Assembly: GCF_902499175.1 (NCBI RefSeq)
Contig: NZ_CABVQC010000028.1
Location: 35,057-99,056, forward strand
DNA length: 64,000 nucleotides
From: Burkholderia aenigmatica
GTDB lineage: Bacteria; Pseudomonadota; Gammaproteobacteria; Burkholderiales; Burkholderiaceae
Reading direction: 5' to 3'
A program made the translations under genes and the position numbers. The notes under the pieces were generated by a model, which was not told where the DNA came from, made no database searches, and saw nothing but the letters and a program-made list of their open reading frames with translations. Below are positions 35,010-43,268 of the stretch, one piece after another; the stretch's first letter is position 1, and the number at the start of each line of letters is the position of its first letter.

Positions 35010-35414
35010 TCACCCGTCGACCGTCTCCGGCAGCCGCGCGATCGCCTTGATTTCGAACTGGAAGCCATACAGCCAGGTCACGCCGACGGCGGTCAGCGTC
35101 GGATGCGGCGCGTCGCCCCAGTATTCGGGGACGATCTCCCAGATCCGCTCGAACGTCGCTTCGGGATCAACGAGGAACACCGTCACGTCGACGACGTCGT
35201 CGAACGTGCAGCCGGCCGCGCGCAGCACCGCATTCAGGTTGTCGAACGCGCGGCGGACCTGCGCGCCCAGTTCCGGCTCGGGCGAGCCATCCTCGCGGCT
35301 GCCGACCTGCCCGGACACGAACAGGAAGCCGTTCGAGCGCAGCGCCGGCGAATAGCGGTTGCGGTCGTACAGCGCCTGGCGACCGGGCGGGAAAACCACG
35401 CTACGCTTTACCAT
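35010..35414 (-). CDS. Rid-family protein (YjgF/UK114) without the deaminase arginine
   Basis: A 134-residue Rid-superfamily trimer protein (SNGFLFVSGQVGSRED, AFDNLNAVLRAAGCTFDDVV). Canonical RidA imine deaminases have an Arg in a PARS-type loop. Here the corresponding segment is GDAPHPTLTAVGV, with His where that Arg is expected, so classical enamine/imine deaminase activity is doubtful. Start at ATG 35414 behind a perfect AGGAGG. Divergent from a LysR gene that may control it. Confidence 0.82.
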   Translation of the reverse strand: MVKRSVVFPPGRQALYDRNRYSPALRSNGFLFVSGQVGSREDGSPEPELGAQVRRAFDNLNAVLRAAGCTFDDVVDVTVFLVDPEATFERIWEIVPEYWGDAPHPTLTAVGVTWLYGFQFEIKAIARLPETVDG

Positions 35415-35565
35415 CCAACACCTCCTTCGGTTTGTGGGGCGCAACCGCCCCGGCATCAACGATGAAGGCACTTTAAGGATCGTTGCCCGGCGAATAAACC
35501 GGCAACCCTGTCCAACACTGTTTGCACGTCCCAAACAATTCCGACCGACGCGGAGCCGTAACCCG

Positions 35566-36555
35566 ATGGATCGATTCGACGCAATGCAGGCGTTCGCCCG
35601 CGTAGTGGAAGCCGGCAGTTTCACGAAGGCGGCGGACACGCTGCACATGAGCCGTACCACCGTCACGCAACTCGTGCAGCAGCTCGAAGCACGGCTGCGC
35701 GTGAAGCTGTTCAACCGCACGACGCGCAAGGTCGTCGTCACCGCGGACGGCGCCGCGTACTACGACCGCGTCGTGCGGCTGCTGGCCGACATGGACGATG
35801 CCGAAACGAGCCTGTCCGCGGCCTCCGCGTCGCCCCACGGGCGACTGCGCGTGGACGTGCCGAGCCCGTTCGCGCGCCTGATCCTGATCCCCGCGCTGCC
35901 CGCGTTCCATGCGCGTTATCCGGACCTCCAGCTCGACATGGGCGTGAGCGACCGCGTGGTGGACGTAATCGGCGAAAACGTCGACTGCGTCGTGCGCGGC
36001 GGCGAGCCGACCGACCGCGCGCTGGTCGCGCGCCGTGTCGGCGACCTGCGGCTCGGCGTGTACGCGTCGCCGGCCTATCTCGCCCGCGCCGGCACGCCGA
36101 CGCATCCGGACGAGCTGGAGGACACGCATCACCGGATCGTCGGTTTTCTGTGGGCACGCACCGGCAAGGCGTTGCCGTTCGAGATGGCATGCGACGGCGA
36201 GCAGGTCACGGTGCGCGGACGCTACGTGCTCGCGGTCGACGACGGCAACGCGTACCTCGAGGCCGGTCTCGCCGGGCTGGGCATTCTGTGGCTGCCCGAC
36301 TACATGGCCGGCGCGCATCGCGCCCGCGGCGAACTGGTGCCGCTGTTCGAGCGATGGCAGCTCGAACCGATGCCGATGTACGTCGCGTTCCCGCCGAACC
36401 GGCACGTCAGCGCGAAGTTACGCGTCTTTATCGACTGGGTCGCCGAGCTGATGGCGCAGCATGCGCCGGTCGCGAACCGGCGCCGCGGCGGCCACGGTTC
36501 GCGCGACACGCGCAAACCGCGGCGACCTGAATCGCGAGAAAGCGACCGGACATAA
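35566..36555 (+). CDS. LysR-family transcriptional regulator
   Basis: A 329-residue LysR regulator. Its HTH (AGSFTKAADTLHMSRTTVTQ, then LVQQLEARLRVKLFNR) and effector domain resemble the DsdC/AaeR-type group with a YASPAYLAR segment. The C-terminal ~30 residues are basic and disordered (RRRGGHGSRDTRKPRR), an extension beyond the usual family end. It is divergent from the Rid-family gene with ~150 bp between, the usual layout for LysR control of a neighbour. Confidence 0.88.
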   Translation: MDRFDAMQAFARVVEAGSFTKAADTLHMSRTTVTQLVQQLEARLRVKLFNRTTRKVVVTADGAAYYDRVVRLLADMDDAETSLSAASASPHGRLRVDVPSPFARLILIPALPAFHARYPDLQLDMGVSDRVVDVIGENVDCVVRGGEPTDRALVARRVGDLRLGVYASPAYLARAGTPTHPDELEDTHHRIVGFLWARTGKALPFEMACDGEQVTVRGRYVLAVDDGNAYLEAGLAGLGILWLPDYMAGAHRARGELVPLFERWQLEPMPMYVAFPPNRHVSAKLRVFIDWVAELMAQHAPVANRRRGGHGSRDTRKPRRPESRESDRT

Positions 36556-36583
36556 AAAACCCGCGCCAATTGCGCGGGTTTCG
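36554..36583. terminator. bidirectional terminator between LysR gene and allA
   Basis: A 10-bp stem AAACCCGCGC/GCGCGGGTTT with loop CAATT. An A run on the left serves the minus-strand ureide operon. It lies at the stop of the LysR gene and ~30 bp beyond the allA stop. Confidence 0.85.
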
Positions 36584-36614
36584 ACAGGCAGTCAGTCGCG
36601 AATACGCGAGCGAC

Positions 36615-37127
36615 TCAGGCGGTCAGCGCGTGCAGCGCCTCGTCGGTGAGCCACAGCGATTCCTGCAGGTCCTGCTCGTTCAGGTTCAGGCCGTCGCCGC
36701 CGCGATCCACGACGATGAAGTCGCTGACGCCACCGAGCGCGATCAGCGGGTGATGCCACACGCCCTTCGCATAGTTGACGCCCTGCCACCCGCTCGTCAC
36801 GAACGCGCGGATCTTCGCCGGATCGAGATCGCCTGTGGGCGCCACGACGACGAGATACGGCTGGTCGTTCAGCGGCACGAACGCCTGGCTGCCGAGCGGG
36901 TGCCGTTCGAGCATCTTCACTTCGAACGGCAGCGTGCGCGGCTGGCCGCGGAACAGGTTGACGAGCGTGCGGCCGTCTTCATCGGTCACGTCGACTTTCG
37001 CGAGATCGTGAAAGCGGATCGTGGTGCCGAGGTTGATCGGGATCTGCTTCGCGCCTTCCGTTTCAATCACGTCGCCGAATGGCGCGAACGCTTCCTTGGT
37101 CAGCGGTTCGATGGCAAGCGTCTTCAT
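36615..37127 (-). CDS. allA: ureidoglycolate lyase AllA
   Basis: A 170-residue cupin-fold enzyme that splits ureidoglycolate to glyoxylate and urea, the last step of this pathway. Family signatures visible: LTKEAFAPFGDVIE at the N-terminus, LERHPLGSQAFVPL and KGVWHHPLIAL (metal-site region). It is the final gene of the minus-strand ureide run. Its ATG overlaps the allantoicase stop (ATGA), so it is translationally coupled. Confidence 0.95.
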   Translation of the reverse strand: MKTLAIEPLTKEAFAPFGDVIETEGAKQIPINLGTTIRFHDLAKVDVTDEDGRTLVNLFRGQPRTLPFEVKMLERHPLGSQAFVPLNDQPYLVVVAPTGDLDPAKIRAFVTSGWQGVNYAKGVWHHPLIALGGVSDFIVVDRGGDGLNLNEQDLQESLWLTDEALHALTA

Positions 37128-38137
37128 TTGTCGAGCGTCCCCCACAGACGCAGGCGCGACACGCCGCCGTCCGGAATGATGTTGAGTCGCACGTGCGTGA
37201 CGGGGCCGAGCGATGCGATGTCGTGTTCGAAGTAATGCTGCTTGTCCATTTGCAGCTTCTGTTCGCCGAGCAGCACGGGCCAGAACATCGACTGCGTGAT
37301 CAGCGAGCTGTCCGTGCCGCCCGACACGTACGCGGCCTGGATCGAGCAGCGGTCCGGATAGTTGCCCTTGAAGAACGCGGTATCGACTTCGATCTTGCGG
37401 ATCACGCCCGGCTGCGCGAGCGCGATGATCGCCCAGTCGTTGCCCGGTTCGCGGCGGCGGCGGGTTTCCCAGCCGTCGCCCATGTTCACGCCACGGCCCG
37501 GCAGCAGCAGGTTCGACGCGACGCCGAAGTGCTGGTTGTTCGCGGCCACCACGTAACCGCCGTTTTCCATCGCCGCGAGATCGAACTGCTCGGTCGCGCT
37601 CGCGCCGGCCCAGTCGAGTTGAGGCTGGCCGTACACGCGCAGGCGTGCAATGCCGCCATCCGGGTAGATGTTCACGCGCAGGTGCGTGAACGCACGCGCG
37701 TCGCTCGCTTCGACATAGTGATGGCTGTTGCCCTGCAGCGTCGTCGACGGCACGATCTCGACCCACTCGGTCGCATGCGTCGGCGCACCGTCGGCCACGA
37801 ACGCGGCCTCGATCGACGCGGCCGGCGGGAAGTTGCCGGTGAAGTGGCTCGTGTCGATGTCGAAGCCCTTGATCACGCCCGGGCGCGCGAGCTTGACGAT
37901 GCACCAGTCGTAACCCGTCGTGCGCTTGCGGCGCGTTTCCCAGCCGTCCATCCACTTGCCGTGGTCGTCGTACTTGCCGGGGATGAAGACGGCCGGCTCG
38001 GGGTTCAGCATCCGATCCTTCGGCGCGAAGAAATCGTCGCTGGCTTCGAGCGCCTGCGCACCGAGACGCGGGTCGGCAAGATTCACGTAGCGCCGCGTGA
38101 AGTCGGGGGCGTTGGGATCGAGAAGCGGAACAGCCAT
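37124..38137 (-). CDS. alc: allantoicase
   Basis: A 337-residue enzyme hydrolysing allantoate to ureidoglycolate and urea. It consists of two homologous jelly-roll domains, each with the pattern MGDGWETRRRREPGNDW or WMDGWETRRKRTTGYDW, then AIIALAQPGVI or CIVKLARPGVI and a downstream GNYPD/GNFPP segment. The internal duplication is plain and family-typical. It follows uraD by ~60 bp and overlaps allA by 4 nt. Confidence 0.96.
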   Translation of the reverse strand: MAVPLLDPNAPDFTRRYVNLADPRLGAQALEASDDFFAPKDRMLNPEPAVFIPGKYDDHGKWMDGWETRRKRTTGYDWCIVKLARPGVIKGFDIDTSHFTGNFPPAASIEAAFVADGAPTHATEWVEIVPSTTLQGNSHHYVEASDARAFTHLRVNIYPDGGIARLRVYGQPQLDWAGASATEQFDLAAMENGGYVVAANNQHFGVASNLLLPGRGVNMGDGWETRRRREPGNDWAIIALAQPGVIRKIEVDTAFFKGNYPDRCSIQAAYVSGGTDSSLITQSMFWPVLLGEQKLQMDKQHYFEHDIASLGPVTHVRLNIIPDGGVSRLRLWGTLDK

Positions 38138-38199
38138 GATGTTTCCTTGTTTCAGTGATGCGATCAGGCCGCTGCGACGCAGCAGGCGGTATTGCGGTG

Positions 38200-38721
38200 T
38201 CAGGCGTCAATCAGGTCGTCGAGGCGGAAGCGCGCGATCCGGTAGATCTGGTCGAGGCTCGCACGCAGTTCCTCGGTGCGCGAATGATTCACGCGCGACT
38301 CGAAGTTCGCGATGATGCCGTGCCGGTCATAGCCGCGCACCGCGAGGATGAACGGGAAGCCGAACTTCTCGCGATACGTGCGGTTCAGCGTCAGCAGCTT
38401 GTCGAACTCTTCCTGCGTGCACTGGTCGAGGCCCGCGCCGCTCTGCTCGCGCGTCGACTCGGCCGTCAGCTCGCCACGCACGGCGGCCTTGCCGGCCAGT
38501 TCCGGGTGAGCGTTGATCAGCGCGAGCTGGCGCACTTCGCCGCCCGTTTCCACCGCGCCCGACATCGTCTTGTGCAGTGCGTCGATGCTCGCAAACGGCC
38601 GCTCGCCCGCAGCGACTTCGGCCACCCACGGCGAATGTTCGAAAATCCCCGACAGCGCCGCGACAAATGCGCTCGGCGCCATCGTGTTCAGTTGATCCAA
38701 CGTGTAGCGCATCGCCTTCAT
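38200..38721 (-). CDS. uraD: OHCU decarboxylase
   Basis: A 173-residue all-helical enzyme that decarboxylates OHCU to S-allantoin. It shows FEHSPWVAEVAAGERPF (~27-43), the catalytic His in ALHKTMSGA (~50), LINAHPELAGKAA (~70-80) and NRTYREKFGFPFILAVRG (~110-127). Its ATG overlaps the puuE stop (ATGA), so the allantoin-forming and allantoin-opening enzymes are made together. Confidence 0.96.
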   Translation of the reverse strand: MKAMRYTLDQLNTMAPSAFVAALSGIFEHSPWVAEVAAGERPFASIDALHKTMSGAVETGGEVRQLALINAHPELAGKAAVRGELTAESTREQSGAGLDQCTQEEFDKLLTLNRTYREKFGFPFILAVRGYDRHGIIANFESRVNHSRTEELRASLDQIYRIARFRLDDLIDA

Positions 38722-39671
38722 GCTTTCCCTTCGTTTCGATGATTGGGCTGATACGGATGATGTTCACGCCAGTGACGCGCGATATCGACACGGCGCGTCA
38801 CCCATACGCGATCGTGCTTCTCGATGTGATCGAGGAAACGCTGCAGCCCGCGGAACCGGCCCGGCCGGCCGAGCAACCGGCAGTGCATGCCGATCGACAG
38901 CATCTTCGGCGCTTCGTCGCCCTCCGCGTACAGCACGTCGAACGCGTCGCGCAGGTAGTCGAAGAAGTGATCGCCGGTGTTGAAGCCCTGCGGCGTCGCA
39001 AAGCGCATGTCGTTCGTATCCAGCGTGTACGGCACGATCAGTTGCGGCGACTTCTTGCCGCCCGACACGTCGACGTCCATCCAGAACGGCAGGTCGTCGC
39101 CGTAGTTGTCGGAGTCGTACAGGAAGCCGCCGTATTCGGCGACGAGGCGGTGCGTATTGGGGCTGTCGCGGCCGGTGTACCAGCCGAGCGGGCGCTCGCC
39201 CGTCACGCGCTCGATCGCTTCCATCCCGAGGCGCATATGCTCGGCCTCGAGCTCCGGCGTCATGCTCTGGTAGTGGATCCAGCGCCAGCCGTGGCACGCG
39301 ATTTCATGGCCCAGCTCGACGAACGCGCGCGCGAGCTCCGGATGGCGTTCGATCGCCATGCCGACGCCGAATACCGTCAGCGGCATCCCGCGCTTCTCGA
39401 ATTCGCGCAGGATGCGCCATACGCCGGCCCGCGAACCGTATTCGTAGATCGACTCCATGCTCATGTGGCGGTCGGGATACGCGGCCGCGCCGACAATTTC
39501 GGACAGGAATTGCTCGGAGCCCGGATCGCCGTGCAGCACGCAGTTCTCGCCGCCCTCCTCGTAGTTCAGCACGAATTGCACAGCGACGCGGGCGCGCCCC
39601 GGCCAGTTCGCCTGAACGGGATGGCGGCCGTAGCCGATCAGGTCGCGAGGATAGTTGGGATCGAGTGACAT
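38718..39671 (-). CDS. puuE: allantoinase PuuE (polysaccharide-deacetylase fold)
   Basis: A 317-residue allantoinase of the PuuE type, which is unrelated to the classic amidohydrolase AllB and belongs to the NodB/chitin deacetylase fold. It shows YPRDLIGYGRHPVQANWPG, VQFVLNYEEGGENCVLHGD, LGHEIACHGWRWIHYQ and WYTGRDSPNTHRLVAE. It hydrolyses allantoin to allantoate. The chosen ATG (39671, MSLDPNYPRD) gives standard length. Direct repeats upstream may be a regulator site. Confidence 0.95.
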   Translation of the reverse strand: MSLDPNYPRDLIGYGRHPVQANWPGRARVAVQFVLNYEEGGENCVLHGDPGSEQFLSEIVGAAAYPDRHMSMESIYEYGSRAGVWRILREFEKRGMPLTVFGVGMAIERHPELARAFVELGHEIACHGWRWIHYQSMTPELEAEHMRLGMEAIERVTGERPLGWYTGRDSPNTHRLVAEYGGFLYDSDNYGDDLPFWMDVDVSGGKKSPQLIVPYTLDTNDMRFATPQGFNTGDHFFDYLRDAFDVLYAEGDEAPKMLSIGMHCRLLGRPGRFRGLQRFLDHIEKHDRVWVTRRVDIARHWREHHPYQPNHRNEGKA

Positions 39672-39819
39672 GGTTCGAAGTGCGGCGAAAGCTCGCTGAA
39701 ATAATGGGTTCGCATCGACTGCGCGGGTGCCGGAGGCTGGCTGCGCAAGCCGATGCGATGACGGCCCAGTGTAGCGAAAACGCCCATACGCGCCCATACA
39801 GCGGCGCAGATAGTGCGTG
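39672..39819 (-). promoter_or_regulatory. puuE upstream region with 9-bp direct repeats
   Basis: On the minus strand a TACACT -10-like hexamer (39768-39773) lies downstream of two copies of GTATGGGCG (39791-39799 and 39781-39789) spaced exactly 10 bp, one helical turn. The farther copy would overlap the -35 position. This suggests an internal, regulator-dependent promoter within the ureide run. Confidence 0.35.
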
Positions 39820-40611
39820 TCAGACGGTGTGTATGTGCGGTTGCGGCAAATTCGGGACCGGTTCCCCCTCATCCCCGTCCGGCGGGCTGAAGCGGGCGAA
39901 TGCGCCGTCATAGCGCTTCGGCAGCGGCCGCGCGTAGTCGCCGCGCTTCGCGGTCGCGAGGCGCAGCGCGACGAGCGCCTCGGCCCACTTGACGGCCGCC
40001 GTGACACCCTCGACCACCGGTGCGCCAATCTGCTGCTCGATCTCGTGCGCAAACTCGGCCATCCCCGCGCAACCGAGCACGATCGCGTCGGCGCCGTCCT
40101 CGTCGAGCGCGCGCCGGCATTCGTCGACGATGATCCGGCGCGCGGCCGAGCCCGGCCGGTCGAGTTCGAGCACGGCGACGTCGGTCGCGCGCACGTTGCG
40201 GCAGAAGCGCTTCATCCCGTAGCGCTCCGCGAGGTGCCACGCCATCCCGCAGGTGCGCGCGAGCGTCGTGACGACCGAGAAGCCCGGCGCGAGCACGCTC
40301 GCCGCATGCATCGCAGCCTCGGCAATGCCGATCACCGGCCCGCGCGCGAGCTCGCGCGCCGCGTAGAGGCCCGGATCGCCGAAGCATGCGATCACGTATG
40401 CGTCGCAGCCATCGCGTTCGCCCTGCACGATCTCGGCGAGGAGCCCCGGCGTCGCGAGCGCCTCGTCGTAATACCCTTCGATCGACGGCGGGCCCATCGG
40501 CGGGCTCACCGCCGCGATCTCCGTGCCGGCGGCCGCGACCTCGCGCGCGCAGCGGCCCATCGCGTCGGTCATCCGCTGGGTCGTATTCGGATTGATCAGT
40601 CGGATCTTCAT
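39820..40611 (-). CDS. Asp/Glu/hydantoin racemase family, probable allantoin racemase
   Basis: A 263-residue racemase with two active-site cysteines, one per half: YVIACFGDPGLYAA (~75) and IVLGCAGMAEFAHEIE (~175). The N-terminus MKIRLINPNTTQRMT is typical of hydantoin racemases. UraD makes S-allantoin and many allantoinases act on either or one enantiomer, so an allantoin racemase fits here. It starts at 40611, 10 nt after the permease stop. Confidence 0.85.
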   Translation of the reverse strand: MKIRLINPNTTQRMTDAMGRCAREVAAAGTEIAAVSPPMGPPSIEGYYDEALATPGLLAEIVQGERDGCDAYVIACFGDPGLYAARELARGPVIGIAEAAMHAASVLAPGFSVVTTLARTCGMAWHLAERYGMKRFCRNVRATDVAVLELDRPGSAARRIIVDECRRALDEDGADAIVLGCAGMAEFAHEIEQQIGAPVVEGVTAAVKWAEALVALRLATAKRGDYARPLPKRYDGAFARFSPPDGDEGEPVPNLPQPHIHTV

Positions 40612-40621
40612 CGCACGCTCC

Positions 40622-42106
40622 TCAGGCCTTCGCGCTCACGAGCAGCCGGTAGAACACGAAGCCGAGCCCCGCGCCGATGAACCACGAGAAGTTCGCGACG
40701 CCTTGCCAGCCCGGCACCATCACGCAGACGATCGCGATCAACGCGGCCGGCAGCAGCGCGGCGAGCGCACGGCGGTTCACGCCGCCCGTGTACCAGTACG
40801 TGCCGCTTTCCGACATCGTGTACAGGTCGTCGCGCACGAGCCGGCCGCGCTTGACGAGGTAGAAGTCGGCGATCAACACGCCGTACAGCGGGCCGATGAA
40901 CGCACCGAGCACGTCGAGCGTGTAGTGGATCACGGCCGGGTTGTTGAACAGGTTCCACGGCGTGATGAAGATCGACGCAACGGCCGCGAGCATCCCGCCC
41001 GCGCGCCAGCTGATCAGGCGCGGCGCAACGTTCGAGAAGTCGAACGCGGGCGACACGAAGTTCGCGACGATGTTGATGCCGATCGTCGCGATCGTGAACG
41101 TCAGCGCACCGAGGATCACCGCGGTCGGATGGTCGATGCGGCCGACCGTCTCGACGGGATCGGTGATGAGTTCGCCGAACACCGGCAGCGTCGCGGCCGT
41201 CGTGATCACCGTGACGAGCGAGAACGCGAGGAAGTTGACGGGCAGCCCCCAGAAATTGCCGCGCTTCACTTCGCCGAACGAACGGCAGTAGCGCGAGAAG
41301 TCGCCGAAATTCAGCATCGGCCCGGAGAAGTACGACACGACCAGCGACACGGCCGTGATCATCACCGGAATCACTTCCGCGCCGTGGTATTTCACGCCGC
41401 CGAGATTGATGCCGATGTTGCGCCAGCCCGCGCGCCACACCATGTAGCCGGCGAGGATGAACATCACGACGTAGACGGCCGGCCCCGCGAAGTCGATGAA
41501 CTTCTTGATCGTCTCCATCCCGTTCCAGAACACGAACGCCTGGAGCACCCACAGCAGCATGAAGCCGGCCCAGCCGACCGCCGACAGCCCGAGGAAGCCG
41601 TAGTGGTGGACATCCGCATAAGGCAGCCATTGCGGGAAGAATTTCAGCACGACGATCACGAGCGCGCTCGACGCGAGATAGGTCTGGATGCCGTACCACG
41701 CGATCGCGATCAGCCCGCGGATCACGGCGGGCACGTTCGCGCCGAGCACGCCGAACGTCGCGCGGCACGCGACCGGATACGGCACGCCGACCTGCTGGCT
41801 CGGCCGCGCGATCAGGTTGCACAGCTGGTTCACGATACCGATCCCGACGATCAGCGCGATCAGCACCTGCCAGCTCGTCAGCCCGAGCGCGAACAGGCTG
41901 CCTGCGAACACGTAGCCGCCGACGCTGTGCACGTCCGACATCCAGAACGCGAAGATGTTGTACGAACCCCATGTCTGATTTTTCAGGGGTGCCAAATCTT
42001 CGTTGTACAGACGTTCGCTGTAACCATTCGGCAGCGTCGGATCGCCGCCCTCCCCGCCTTCTTCCGCCGGATAGGCGCTGTCGTGCGCCACACTGAACTG
42101 AGCCAT
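40622..42106 (-). CDS. NCS1 family transporter, probable allantoin/uracil/urate permease
   Basis: A 494-residue inner-membrane transporter with ~12 helices of the NCS1 (nucleobase-cation symport-1) family. The family region NQTWGSYNIFAFWMSDVHSV precedes helix 1, and the GRLVRDDLYTM loop and the N-terminal ERLYNEDLAPL are typical. Its location in the ureide operon argues for allantoin or a hydantoin as substrate, but family members also carry uracil and other bases. ATG 42106 follows a GAGAAGT-type ribosome site. Confidence 0.9.
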   Translation of the reverse strand: MAQFSVAHDSAYPAEEGGEGGDPTLPNGYSERLYNEDLAPLKNQTWGSYNIFAFWMSDVHSVGGYVFAGSLFALGLTSWQVLIALIVGIGIVNQLCNLIARPSQQVGVPYPVACRATFGVLGANVPAVIRGLIAIAWYGIQTYLASSALVIVVLKFFPQWLPYADVHHYGFLGLSAVGWAGFMLLWVLQAFVFWNGMETIKKFIDFAGPAVYVVMFILAGYMVWRAGWRNIGINLGGVKYHGAEVIPVMITAVSLVVSYFSGPMLNFGDFSRYCRSFGEVKRGNFWGLPVNFLAFSLVTVITTAATLPVFGELITDPVETVGRIDHPTAVILGALTFTIATIGINIVANFVSPAFDFSNVAPRLISWRAGGMLAAVASIFITPWNLFNNPAVIHYTLDVLGAFIGPLYGVLIADFYLVKRGRLVRDDLYTMSESGTYWYTGGVNRRALAALLPAALIAIVCVMVPGWQGVANFSWFIGAGLGFVFYRLLVSAKA

Positions 42107-42256
42107 GACTTCTCCTTGACGCGGCCGCGCGGCCGCTCCACCGTCATCGATATCGCTCCGGATCGACGCCCGGAGTCGGACCAGCGGCCCGCGGCAAACA
42201 CCGCGGGCCTGCATTTCGCTCGTTCTTGTGGCGCGCGGCCGGGTTCGCGTCGCCGC

Positions 42257-42961
42257 TCAGGCGCCGCCGAACACTTCGCGCAAATCGACCTGCCCTTGCG
42301 CGGGCCGGTCCAGCATCTTCAGTTCGACATGCTGCAGGTGGTGCGCCATCAGCGTCACCGCCCGCTTCGGATCCCCCGCCTCCAGCGCGCCGAGGATCTC
42401 GTCGTGGTCGTCGCACGAGCACGGGCTGCGCCCGTGCGATTCGTACAGCGCCGACATCAGCGTCGAGCGTGCGACGAGCCCTTCGAGGCACTCGCTGAGC
42501 GTCGCATTGCCCATCAGCGTGGCAAGCGTCGTGTGGAATTCGCCCGACAGGCGGATCCAGGCGGCGAAGTCGTGCCGCTCGAATGCCTTGCGTTCCTTCT
42601 CGATCAGCGTGGCGACCCCTTTCAGCCGCTTCGCGCCGGGCCCGGTCGCGAGCCGCTCGACCACGGCGAGCTCGATGATCCGGCGCATCTCGAACACCTC
42701 GTGCACGTCCTGCAGCGTCGGGCTCGCGACGAACGCACCGCGGTTCGGCTCGAGATCGACCAGCTTGTCGGTTGCGAGCTGCGCGAGCGCCTGGCGGATC
42801 GCCCCGCGCTTCACGTTGAACACATCGCAGAGCTGCGCCTCCGTCAGCTTCGCGCCGGGCGCGAGCCGATGCTCGAGGATCGCCGTGCGGATCCGCTCGG
42901 CGATCGCTTCGGGACTGGCTGCACCGGACGGGTGGGATTCGGGCTCGTTCATGATCGGCAT
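42257..42961 (-). CDS. GntR-family (FCD) regulator of the ureide operon
   Basis: A 234-residue GntR/FCD repressor. The N-terminal winged helix (EAQLCDVFNVKRGAIRQALA) is followed by an FCD effector domain with metal-binding His/Asp residues (FHTTLATLMGN, DDHDEILGALEAGD, HHLQHVELK). It is the first gene of the minus-strand run. A perfect inverted repeat overlaps its predicted -35, implying autorepression. The inducer is likely a purine-catabolism intermediate such as allantoin, allantoate or glyoxylate. An alternative start is 9 nt in. Confidence 0.9.
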   Translation of the reverse strand: MPIMNEPESHPSGAASPEAIAERIRTAILEHRLAPGAKLTEAQLCDVFNVKRGAIRQALAQLATDKLVDLEPNRGAFVASPTLQDVHEVFEMRRIIELAVVERLATGPGAKRLKGVATLIEKERKAFERHDFAAWIRLSGEFHTTLATLMGNATLSECLEGLVARSTLMSALYESHGRSPCSCDDHDEILGALEAGDPKRAVTLMAHHLQHVELKMLDRPAQGQVDLREVFGGA

Positions 42962-42973
42962 CGTGTGATGATC

Positions 42974-43008
42974 CTCATCCTAGGGCGGACATAAAGATTG
43001 TCAACAAT
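42974..43008 (-). promoter_or_regulatory. ureide gntR promoter with overlapping operator
   Basis: On the minus strand TTGACA (43000-43005) and TAGGAT (42978-42983) are 16 bp apart, a plausible sigma70 promoter. A perfect inverted repeat ATTGT-CA-ACAAT (42997-43008) covers the -35, the arrangement of a repressor site for an FCD-type GntR protein. Confidence 0.55.
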
Positions 43009-43138
43009 TCTTTTCCGGCATTGCGCACAATCGGCGTGCATCGATGCGACCCCGTTCGGTGCACGATGGGCAGAATCCAGGCACGACAAGGACAAGACGC
43101 AAGACAGAGGCCATTCTCGTCGTATACCCTTCCGGCTA

Positions 43139-43152
43139 TTTTGTTGACAAAA
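43139..43152. promoter_or_regulatory. second GntR-type inverted repeat
   Basis: TTTTGT-TG-ACAAAA, a perfect 6-bp inverted repeat with the same TTGT-N2-ACAA core as the repeat at 42997-43008, 131 bp farther upstream. Two sites would allow DNA looping or distal repression by the GntR protein. Confidence 0.45.
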
Positions 43153-43221
43153 CTGGTGCAAGATCCGGTTTGGACCCTGCTGGTGTCGACGAAAAATATA
43201 GACCGTTAGTTGCGCACTTAC

Positions 43222-43250
43222 ATAAAGAAAAAGGCGGGAAACCCGCCTTT
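43222..43250 (-). terminator. intrinsic terminator of ldcA
   Basis: A 9-bp stem AAAGGCGGG/CCCGCCTTT with an AAA loop. On the minus strand it runs into a T-rich tract. It lies ~20 bp beyond the ldcA stop. Confidence 0.85.
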
Positions 43251-43268
43251 CGCTCGATCGCGCCCGCC

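Larger units (their letters stand above)
42962..43268. other. intergenic region upstream of gntR
   Basis: 307 bp holding the gntR promoter, two matching operators and, at its right end, the terminator of the ldcA gene. It is AT-richer than flanking genes. No additional gene seen. Confidence 0.6.

Noticed and set aside
35473..36405. 310-codon minus-strand frame opposite a LysR gene
   Set aside because: The plus-strand LysR gene has an intact HTH and effector domain; the opposite frame has no recognisable domain.
40523..42994. An 823-codon plus-strand open frame
   Set aside because: It is opposite the NCS1 transporter and GntR genes and consists of charged low-complexity residues.
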